Assembly: GCA_024278715.1 (NCBI GenBank)
Contig: JAJRSN010000375.1
Location: forward strand, 1-23,565
Direction of reading: 5' to 3'
Length of the DNA: 23,565 bases
Source of the DNA: Calditrichota bacterium
Lineage (GTDB): Bacteria; Calditrichota; Calditrichia; Calditrichales; Calditrichaceae
The notes below the pieces were generated by a model, which did no database searches, was not told the DNA's origin, and saw only the letters and a program-made list of their open reading frames with translations. Positions 16,142-22,581 of this stretch are shown in pieces. A program made the translations under genes and the position numbers. Each line of letters starts with the position of its first letter. The stretch's first letter is position 1.

Positions 16142-16170
16142 TTTAAAATATTTGATATTTTATTTTTAAT
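16142..16170 (+). promoter_or_regulatory. Possible promoter of the thiamine-binding/protease operon
   Basis: TTTAAA (16142-16147), 17 bases, TTTAAT (16165-16170), about 60 bases before the ATG at 16230. An A/T-only hairpin (AAAATAT, TTG, ATATTTT at 16145-16161) followed by a short T-run overlaps it and could instead end the upstream transcript. Sequence here is too AT-rich to separate the two readings. Confidence 0.3.
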
Positions 16171-16229
16171 TCAGAGCCATATTTCTCAAATCTGCCAACA
16201 TAAAAAAATCGAGGTTTTAGGAGGATATA

Positions 16230-16538
16230 ATGGTATTAATTGAATTCAGCATGTTTCCGCTGGATAAAGGGGAGAGCCTTTCGCCCTATGTGGCGCGAAT
16301 TTTAGACGTAATTGATAAGAGTGGGGTGAATTATCGTTTAAACCCCATGGGAACCGTGCTTGAAGGGAACTATGACGAAGTAATGGAAGTTGTAAGAAAG
16401 TGTTTTAATGAATTGGAAAAAGATTGTACGCGAATATCCATGGTGCTAAAAATGGATTATCGGAAAACCGGGGAGAGCAGGCTTGACACAAAAATTGAAA
16501 AAATCGAATCGCTCTTGAACAGGAAGTTGAGGAAGTAA
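16230..16538 (+). CDS. MTH1187/YkoF-type thiamine-binding family protein
   Basis: A 102-residue protein matching the small ferredoxin-like MTH1187 family (formerly DUF77) along its whole length: MVLIEFSMFPLDKGESLSPYV at the start, SGVNYRLNPMGTVLEG in the middle, and a helix CFNELEKDC before RISMVLKMDYR. Relatives bind thiamine or its pyrimidine part and form tetramers; some sit with thiamine transport genes. No thiamine gene or TPP riboswitch is visible here. Instead it is first in an operon with two HtrA-like proteins, its stop overlapping the next start by one base (TAATG). A strong AGGAGG site lies five bases before the ATG. The ligand is therefore an assumption from the family. Confidence 0.85.
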   Translation: MVLIEFSMFPLDKGESLSPYVARILDVIDKSGVNYRLNPMGTVLEGNYDEVMEVVRKCFNELEKDCTRISMVLKMDYRKTGESRLDTKIEKIESLLNRKLRK

Positions 16539-17866
16539 TGAAGAAGTTTCTGTTTCTTTTTTTAATATCTGCGGTTTTATTTGCCGGGGATAATTTAGAG
16601 CAAAAAATACTAAAAGCGCGGGCAAAGGTCTTTCCCGCTCTTGTACATATTCAACCAATAAAAGAATTGGTGGATTCCGGCGAGCCTTTAAAGGTTCAGG
16701 TTACCGGCAGCGGCGTAATTTTCAGATCGGACGGGTATGTTTTAACGAATAATCACGTCGCCGAAAAAGCAAAGTTCGTGCTGGTTACACTTTCTTCCAA
16801 AAAAGAGGTGGAAGCCGAAGTTGTGGGGCTTGATCCGTGGACGGATTTGGCGGTTCTAAAATTGAAGTTAAAAGAGGCGGGATTAGAAAGCGTCCCTTCC
16901 GCCGAGCTGGGAGACAGCGATAAACTAGAAGTCGGTCAAATTGTGCTTGCGCTCGGCTCTCCGTTGGGTCTCGCCCGATCGATCTCAATGGGCGTTGTGA
17001 GTTCGGTCGATCGTTATTTCGAGGATTTGGGTGAAATGACCTCGCCGTTCAATTTGTGGATTCAAACCGACGCGGCGATTAATCCGGGCAATAGCGGAGG
17101 ACCGCTGGTCGATCTGGAAGGAAAGGTCATCGGTATAAATTCAAGAGCCATTACCTTCGGAGAAAATCTGGGATTTGCCATCCCGATTAATACCGCAAAA
17201 TACGTTATCGAACAAATTCTGACCAAAGGCGAAGTGGAACGCGCCAGGATCGGAGTGGAATGGCAGGAAATTAAAGAGTACCGCAGATATTTGAATCGTC
17301 CGGATCTGGAAGGCGCGTTGATAGCCAGCGTTGAGCCGAATTCTCCGGCTCAGCGCGCGGGACTTAAGCCGGGCTATATTGTAACGGCGGTCAACAACCA
17401 TCCGGTTTCCGCGATTTATAAGGAGGAACTTCCTAAAATACGCTTGCTTATTTCCAAGTTACCGGTCGGGGAAAAGGTAACATTTGAATTATTGGATGAA
17501 CATCTGTCAAAAAAGAAAAAGGTTATTCTTGTCGAAAGGCAGGGCAAGTTCACAGGCAACGAGTACTATTGCTCGGAATGGGGAATTTCGGTTAAAGAAA
17601 TCACGCCGCGTATCGTGAAGAATTTTCAATTAAGCAGTCAGGAAGGGGTGCTTATCTCCGGCGTTCGGTTGGGCAGCGTGGCGGAAGAGGCGGGCGTGTT
17701 CAACGGAGCAATTATTATTAAAATTGACGGTCAGCCCGTTAAAAATCTGGCAACGTTCAAAAAGCGCTATGAAAATGAATATCGCAAAGATCAAAAAGAT
17801 CATCTGTTGATTTTAAAAATCGGAGATATTAATCGCTTTGCTTTGATCAAAGGAAAGAAAAAATAA
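16538..17866 (+). CDS. HtrA/DegP-like periplasmic serine protease with two PDZ domains
   Basis: This 442-residue protein has a Sec signal (cleavage near residue 16, VLFA then GDN), a trypsin-fold protease at about 20-225, and two PDZ domains at about 235-335 and 345-435. The triad is intact: His73 in TNNHV, Asp103 in TDLAV and Ser186 in GNSGGPL. The PDZ peptide-binding loops are recognisable (ALIASVEPNSPAQRAGLKPG and ISGVRLGSVAEEAGVFNG). Such proteases degrade or refold damaged envelope proteins. It is slightly shorter than E. coli DegP, consistent with a short LA loop. It overlaps its neighbours on both sides by one base and is followed by a diverged paralogue of the same architecture, suggesting a tandem duplication. 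Confidence 0.93.
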   Translation: MKKFLFLFLISAVLFAGDNLEQKILKARAKVFPALVHIQPIKELVDSGEPLKVQVTGSGVIFRSDGYVLTNNHVAEKAKFVLVTLSSKKEVEAEVVGLDPWTDLAVLKLKLKEAGLESVPSAELGDSDKLEVGQIVLALGSPLGLARSISMGVVSSVDRYFEDLGEMTSPFNLWIQTDAAINPGNSGGPLVDLEGKVIGINSRAITFGENLGFAIPINTAKYVIEQILTKGEVERARIGVEWQEIKEYRRYLNRPDLEGALIASVEPNSPAQRAGLKPGYIVTAVNNHPVSAIYKEELPKIRLLISKLPVGEKVTFELLDEHLSKKKKVILVERQGKFTGNEYYCSEWGISVKEITPRIVKNFQLSSQEGVLISGVRLGSVAEEAGVFNGAIIIKIDGQPVKNLATFKKRYENEYRKDQKDHLLILKIGDINRFALIKGKKK

Positions 17867-19278
17867 TGAAAAAAAGTGTTTATGTATTGCTTTTAACGCT
17901 CATGGTTTCGGCTTTGTGGGCTGAAAACAACTGGAGTAAATTTTACGAAAAATACCACAATAAACTTGTTTTAATTCAATATTACGAGTCCATAACCTCT
18001 TTTGAAGGCATAAAAGACAAGGAACGGTTAAAGAGATATCTTACCGGAATTGTGGTGGACGACAAAGGTCTGGTTATGACCACGACCGATATTTACAGGG
18101 CAAATATCGAATTTTCCTCGACAATGAATCTGTTCATGTCCGGAGAAATCCCCTCCGAAATAACCGTAAAATTTGAAGACGGCAAGGAGATTCCCGCTGA
18201 GTTTATAGGCAAAGACGATGATCTTGGAATAGCCTTCATACGCATGAACGGCGAGTTCAGCGCCGAACCGGTCGAGTTTCTGTCGCAAAAAGATCTGAAA
18301 ATCGGACAACCTGTTTTAATTTTACAGCATCTGCCGGCGTCTTACGATTTTACCCTAACTATGTTTGAACGCCGTATTAACGCGATTGTAAAAAAGCAGA
18401 AAGCGGTCTATTATTGTGAAGACAAAATGCCTTCGGTAAGTAACTTTGGGCTGGCTTTTGATTTAAAAGGGAACGCTTTAGGGTTTTACCTGAAAAAAGG
18501 ACAACGAAGAAGAGCCGGCATGCGTTTCGGAGCGGGCGGCGGCGCCACCACCATGGGAAAGATAATCGTTTATGACGACTTTAAAAGCCTGATCGAAAAG
18601 CCGCCGGTATTTCGTCAAAAAGAGACAAACCGAAAGAAGTGGCTGGGAGTTTATATGCAGCCCTTCACAAGGGATTTAGCCGAATATTTTGGTCAACCCG
18701 ATGTAAAGGGAATTTTAATTAATACCGTAATTAAAAACTCGCCTGCGCAAAAAGCGGGATTGCTGCCCGGCGACGTGATAACCAAAATTAATGAAATAAC
18801 CGTTGAAGCGGAAAAAGACAGTGATTTGGACGGTTTTCGGCAGATAATTCGTAACCAATCCAAAGAATCGATTGCTATGGAAATCTTCAGGAGAAATCAT
18901 TTTATAACCAAAAAAGTTATGTTGAGCAGCTCGCCCATCAGCCAATATTTAGCCGAAGAAGCGGTCAATACGGAATTGGGATTCAGCGTCAAAGAATTAA
19001 CGCGCGATATTATTCTGGCGAAAAACTTAGACCCCGAAACGCAGGGGGTATGGGTCTCAAGGGTGGAACAGGCGGCATGGGCGGATGTCGCCGGTTTGCG
19101 TATCGGAGATTTGATCAAAGGCATCAATGAGCAGGAAATTAATTCTCTCGAAGATGTGCGTGAGGCATTTAAACAAATTTCGGAACAGAAGCCGGCGTTC
19201 GTTAAACTGTTTATTGAACGTCAGGGCGGCACGTTGTTTTTATTCATTAAGACCAATTACAATGATTCCAACAATTAA
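17866..19278 (+). CDS. Inactive HtrA-like paralogue (pseudoprotease) with two PDZ domains
   Basis: This 470-residue protein has a Sec signal (VSALWA then ENN, residue 19), a trypsin-fold region at about 25-250, and PDZ domains at about 260-355 and 375-460. Aligned by eye with the preceding protease, GIVVDDKGLVMTTTDIY matches GVIFRSDGYVLTNNHV, so the catalytic His becomes Asp75. The DDLGIAF block keeps Asp119. SVSNFGLAFDLKGNALGF matches GNSGGPLVDLEGKVIGI, so the Ser becomes Asn193. Two of three triad residues are gone, so it should not be a serine protease by this mechanism. The frame is intact and both PDZ domains are well kept, arguing for a working binding or regulatory protein rather than decay. 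The start overlaps the protease stop (TAATG), so the two may be made in step and could form mixed oligomers; that is inference. Confidence 0.85.
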   Translation: MKKSVYVLLLTLMVSALWAENNWSKFYEKYHNKLVLIQYYESITSFEGIKDKERLKRYLTGIVVDDKGLVMTTTDIYRANIEFSSTMNLFMSGEIPSEITVKFEDGKEIPAEFIGKDDDLGIAFIRMNGEFSAEPVEFLSQKDLKIGQPVLILQHLPASYDFTLTMFERRINAIVKKQKAVYYCEDKMPSVSNFGLAFDLKGNALGFYLKKGQRRRAGMRFGAGGGATTMGKIIVYDDFKSLIEKPPVFRQKETNRKKWLGVYMQPFTRDLAEYFGQPDVKGILINTVIKNSPAQKAGLLPGDVITKINEITVEAEKDSDLDGFRQIIRNQSKESIAMEIFRRNHFITKKVMLSSSPISQYLAEEAVNTELGFSVKELTRDIILAKNLDPETQGVWVSRVEQAAWADVAGLRIGDLIKGINEQEINSLEDVREAFKQISEQKPAFVKLFIERQGGTLFLFIKTNYNDSNN

Positions 19279-19345
19279 AGTTGATCGGTTAAAAAGAATT
19301 TCGTAAATGTGGAATTTGAGTCGGGGCAAACCTTAAGGAGTTGTT

Positions 19346-19816
19346 ATGGACTTATTGGAAATGATTTTTAACAAGCAATATGAATTGAACAAACGGATTC
19401 TCAAAGAACGTCACGGACAGGATTACGACCGGTTGTGCGATCAGAGTAAAACCGACAAGGAAACGGTGGCGGAAAGGGTTAAATGGATTTTGAATTATAA
19501 CCGCGCTCAAATTCACGAGTCCATTGAATTAGAAGATTCTCTTCCCTGGAAATGGTGGAAGGATATGGAGGAGATCGACTGGGAGAATATTCGTATCGAG
19601 CTGATCGATGAGCTGCACTTTTGGGTTAGCAAATGCCAGTTGGTCGGTTTGGATCCGCAAAAATTAGCCGAGTTGTATCTCAAAAAAAATCAATTGAATC
19701 AAATTCGCCAGGACAAAGGATACGGCAAAGCCTATTCCAAATACGATGAAAACGGTGTGGAAGATAACAAAAGGATAGACGAGATAATCGAGAAGGAAAA
19801 GAAACCCGCTCGTTGA
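19346..19816 (+). CDS. Dimeric-type dUTPase (all-alpha NTP pyrophosphatase superfamily)
   Basis: This 156-residue all-helical protein carries the metal-binding pattern ExxE at Glu58-Glu61 and ExxD at Glu85-Asp88, with PWKWWK between and LNQIRQDKGYG further on, which fit the dimeric dUTPase/dCTPase-like group (PF08761 type). The expected reaction is dUTP to dUMP and pyrophosphate, keeping uracil out of DNA and feeding dTMP synthesis. dCTP or related substrates cannot be excluded. This fold is unrelated to the common trimeric Dut. A clear AAGGAG site lies five bases before the ATG. It stands alone, 67 bp after the pseudoprotease gene. The C-terminal 20 residues are charged and probably flexible. 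Confidence 0.8.
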   Translation: MDLLEMIFNKQYELNKRILKERHGQDYDRLCDQSKTDKETVAERVKWILNYNRAQIHESIELEDSLPWKWWKDMEEIDWENIRIELIDELHFWVSKCQLVGLDPQKLAELYLKKNQLNQIRQDKGYGKAYSKYDENGVEDNKRIDEIIEKEKKPAR

Positions 19817-20169
19817 TGGGGGCGGTTAGTTTTGCGGCGCGTACTTTCTTGCGGGCAAAAAGTGAGAACCATTGATAAAACAGCCCTGCAAGCCGGACAG
19901 ACGCCGTTTGGGAGCATAATTTTGCACACAGGGTTCGAAAATCGGGAAGTCGAATATTCCAACATTTTATCGGGTTCAATTTTTCCCGGGTTACGATCAC
20001 AGGGTAGTCATATTAGTTGTTCGTAACACCTGTTTTAATGCCCGTCTTTAAAAATCAGTAAAAAATTGTTAGATAAGTTTTTTTCTGGTAGAGAACGTTT
20101 GAAAAAGAAAGCGGTCAAAGAAATTTGTTTGAATAGCGTGTGTAACCGGAAATAACAATAATAGTTATA
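19817..20169. other. Noncoding or degraded stretch of 353 bp
   Basis: Between the dUTPase gene and the broken toxin-like gene I find no convincing gene. A 64-codon plus-strand frame from 19832 and minus-strand frames overlapping the dUTPase have no ribosome site and no family resemblance. The first 200 bases are richer in GC than the AT-rich last 130. No tRNA or terminator is evident. It could be a remnant of an older gene or an interspersed repeat. Confidence 0.5.
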
Positions 20170-20491
20170 ATGAAAGTTGTAATTTCAAAAAGAGATGTTC
20201 CAATCAGGATAACCGATGAACGGATGTTGCATATCATACAAAATCATCCTGAAATGGAAGACCAAGCGGATAAAATTGTAGAAACCATTGAAAATCCTGA
20301 TATGATTTTGGAAGGCGATTTTGGATAGTTGCTGGCAGTTAAACTCTATACAAATCCCCGGTATCAAAGAACAAGTATTTAATTGCGGCTTCAAAGAAAT
20401 ATCGAATGTTGATGGTTTTATTCTTACTGCGTATTTTGGCAGAAGATTGAGCAAAAGTAGAAAGATAAATGGAAGACTTAAAGATGATTGA
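20170..20491 (+). pseudogene. Broken toxin-like (BECR/RelE-fold-like nuclease) gene
   Basis: Reading from the ATG at 20170 gives 52 residues (MKVVISKRDVPIRITDERML, then HPEMEDQADKIVETIENPD, ending EGDFG) before a TAG at 20326. The same frame continues plausibly as LLAVKLYT, then meaning moves to another frame (SPVSKNKYLIAA, from about 20355) and again to a third (KEISNVDGFILTAYFGRRLS, from about 20393) up to a TGA at 20489. Joined, the pieces read as one protein of about 105 residues resembling small single-domain nuclease toxins of the BECR (Barnase-EndoU-ColicinE5/D-RelE) type. That assignment is from memory of the pattern HPE, IENPD, GELLAV, KYL, DGFILTAYF. The damage is one nonsense change (probably GAG to TAG) and two single-base losses. 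No ribosome site is visible. The 3' end overlaps the DUF2283 gene by 23 bp. Confidence 0.65.
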
Positions 20492-20696
20492 AAAGAAAAA
20501 AAATTTACAATGGGACTATGATGCCGAAGCGGATGTTTTATATATCACTATCGGTATACCCGTCAAAGCAGAGGGCGTCGATATAGGTAAAGGAACCATT
20601 GTAAGAGTGGATCCTGAATCCAATGAAATCGTCGGTTTCACCATCATAAATCCGTTAAAAAGAACTTTGCAGGAACTGAAGGTGGGCGCCAAATGA
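20469..20696 (+). CDS. DUF2283 family small protein
   Basis: A 75-residue protein with the DUF2283 core: WDYDAEADVLYITIG, a short strand region, GTIVRVDPESNEIVGFTIINP. The family is a small beta-rich domain of unknown role that often sits beside small toxin-like genes (DUF4258 and similar) and may be an antitoxin; I state this from general knowledge. The start could be the ATG at 20469 or that at 20484, and the second has GGAAG eight bases upstream. The first overlaps the broken toxin-like gene, and the stop overlaps the next small ORF as ATGA, typical of an operon. It is intact although its presumed partner is not. Confidence 0.8.
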   Translation: MEDLKMIEKKKNLQWDYDAEADVLYITIGIPVKAEGVDIGKGTIVRVDPESNEIVGFTIINPLKRTLQELKVGAK

Positions 20697-20869
20697 ATAA
20701 AGGTCTTAAAAAGATGCCACTACCTGGCTGGGATGACGAGAAGATCTATTTTTTTGATGAAAGAACAAATCGGGAATGGTGCGTAACCGATGAAACTGAA
20801 TTATATGAATGTCTGCTTAAAATCTGTAAAGAGTATTTCGAGAAAAAATCTTTAAAAAAAGAGGAATAA
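20693..20869 (+). CDS. 58-residue protein of unknown function
   Basis: A short ORF beginning MNKGLKKMPLPGWDDEKIYF and continuing through NREWCVTDETELYECLL to a Lys/Glu-rich end. Its ATG overlaps the DUF2283 stop by four bases (ATGA), which is the main support for it being real. It is soluble with two Cys in the second half and no recognisable family. It may be a third member of the toxin-like locus, or a separate small gene in the same transcript. Confidence 0.5.
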   Translation: MNKGLKKMPLPGWDDEKIYFFDERTNREWCVTDETELYECLLKICKEYFEKKSLKKEE

Positions 20870-21069
20870 GGAATAAACCCTTACCCGTTAATGCGATCTC
20901 ATAATAAAGATATTTTAAAAGGATGTTTTTGCGGCTGATCCTTAGGAAGTATGCCAACCTCCTTCCGCTTAAAACTTCGGGAGCATCCTGAATTATTGCC
21001 CGCAACCATTGATTTTCACTCTAGGATTTTTTATTCTTAACTATTATTAAAAGAATTCCAGGTTATGTC

Positions 21070-22581
21070 ATGAAAAACAAATTTAAAACACTATATTTAA
21101 TATTTACATTGGGGGTAATTACCTTGTTCTTTTTATCAAATTGCTTTTCGGGAGAAAGCAAAAACAAGGTGCGCAAACCGGCTGTCGCCGGGGCGTTTTA
21201 TCCGGCCGACCCGACCGAATTAAAAACCATGATCAGAGACTATCTTCAAAAAGCAAAGATACCGGTAATTAAAGATCCGATTGTCGGTATTATTGTACCC
21301 CATGCCGGATATGTCTATTCGGGCGGAGTGGCGGCACACGCTTACAAAGCTTTGCAAAACAGAGACATCGATCGTGTAATTGTAATTTCGCCCAGCCATA
21401 TCGATTATTTTAACGGCTCCTCCATTTACGACGGAACGGCTTACCGGACGCCTTTGGGCGACATACCCGTTGATCGGGAATTTGCAAAAAAGCTTGCCGA
21501 CAAAAGCGATCGAATTGAATTGTCCGAGCAGGGACATTCGCTGAACTTTCAGGGCAGAGGCGAACACGCTTTGGAGGTACAACTGCCCTTCCTTCAGGTT
21601 GTGCTTGGCAAATTTAAACTGGTGCCCATTGTCATGGGCGAACAAAGCTATGAAACATCCCGGGCGCTTGGTCGCGCTTTGGCTGATTTAATCAAAGACC
21701 AGAAAACCCTTATTGTCGCCAGCTCGGACCTTTCGCACTATCACCCTTATAACGAAGCCATTAGATTGGACAAAAAGGTTTTAAACGCCATCAAAGAATG
21801 GGATTATTACAATCTGTCCAGAAATTTTCAGGGAAGAATTTGGGAAGCCTGCGGCGGCGGACCTATAGTCAGCCTGATGATTGCGGCGGAAGATTTAGGC
21901 GCCAATGAGGCTCTTCTGTTAAAGTACGCTAATTCCGGAGATGTTCCTTTTGGCGATAAGAATCGGGTTGTCGGGTATTCCGCTTTTGTTCTTGTGAAAG
22001 CGGCTAAACAGAGTAGAACTGACAAAGAGTTTAATCTTGATGAAAAAGCCCAAAAGACGCTGCTCGAAATTGCCAGAAAATCCGTCGAAACCGCCGTAAA
22101 AGGAGGAAAAGAGTATGAACCTTCTTCTTGCGGGATAGAGTGCATCGAGCAGGATCGCGGCGCATTTGTAACCTTAAAAATAAACGGGAAACTGCGCGGA
22201 TGTATCGGCTATACGGCGCCTTTAAAACCCCTTTATCTGGTTGTTAGTGATGTCGCCAAACAAGCAGCGCTCAACGATCCGCGGTTTCAGCCCGTTAGCG
22301 CGGAGGAATTGCCGTACCTTGAATATGAAATATCGGTGCTTTCACCATTTAGACATGTTCGGGATGTGAATCAAATTCATATCGGTAAACACGGATTACT
22401 AATTAAAAACGGACCCAATGTAGGACTTCTGCTGCCGCAAGTGCCGGTGGAATGGGGATGGGATCGGGAAACCTTTTTGCAGCAAACCTGTCGTAAAGCG
22501 GGATTACCATTGGATGCCTGGAAAGACCCGGATACCGATCTGTTCAGCTTTACCGCTTTTGTGTTCGGAGAGCACGGATAA
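21070..22581 (+). CDS. MEMO1-AMMECR1 fusion (AmmeMemoRadiSam system proteins B and A) with export signal
   Basis: This 503-residue protein has a hydrophobic N-terminus (residues 5-23) ending LSNC (Cys25), then a MEMO-like domain (about 34-315) and an AMMECR1 domain (about 325-500). MEMO features are RKPAVAGAFYPADP, VPHAGYVYSG (His78), SPSHIDYF (His110), GEHALEVQLPFLQ, SSDLSHYHPY and EACGGGP (Cys261); the two His and the Cys are likely metal ligands by analogy with MEMO1. AMMECR1 features are LRGCIGY and NDPRFQPV. In many prokaryotes these two proteins and a radical SAM enzyme form the conserved AmmeMemoRadiSam set, whose biochemical role is poorly defined. The radical SAM member is not in this window. 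The signal-like N-terminus is unusual for this family; whether it is a lipoprotein is doubtful, since Asn precedes the Cys. Confidence 0.9.
   Translation: MKNKFKTLYLIFTLGVITLFFLSNCFSGESKNKVRKPAVAGAFYPADPTELKTMIRDYLQKAKIPVIKDPIVGIIVPHAGYVYSGGVAAHAYKALQNRDIDRVIVISPSHIDYFNGSSIYDGTAYRTPLGDIPVDREFAKKLADKSDRIELSEQGHSLNFQGRGEHALEVQLPFLQVVLGKFKLVPIVMGEQSYETSRALGRALADLIKDQKTLIVASSDLSHYHPYNEAIRLDKKVLNAIKEWDYYNLSRNFQGRIWEACGGGPIVSLMIAAEDLGANEALLLKYANSGDVPFGDKNRVVGYSAFVLVKAAKQSRTDKEFNLDEKAQKTLLEIARKSVETAVKGGKEYEPSSCGIECIEQDRGAFVTLKINGKLRGCIGYTAPLKPLYLVVSDVAKQAALNDPRFQPVSAEELPYLEYEISVLSPFRHVRDVNQIHIGKHGLLIKNGPNVGLLLPQVPVEWGWDRETFLQQTCRKAGLPLDAWKDPDTDLFSFTAFVFGEHG

Noticed and set aside
16134..16229. Possible TPP riboswitch before the thiamine-binding family gene
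   Set aside because: Only 96 AT-rich bases, with no CUGAGA-type or other conserved TPP element visible.
19931..19940. GGTTCGAAA resembling a tRNA T-loop
   Set aside because: Flanking bases do not pair as a T-arm and no acceptor, D or anticodon arm can be built around it.
19680..20000. 106-residue minus-strand frame overlapping the dUTPase 3' end
   Set aside because: Shadow of the dUTPase with Cys/Arg/Phe-rich composition typical of a non-coding frame.
20817..21005. 62-residue minus-strand frame after the 58-residue ORF
   Set aside because: It overlaps the plus-strand ORF, has no ribosome site and no recognisable motif; the region is better read as noncoding.
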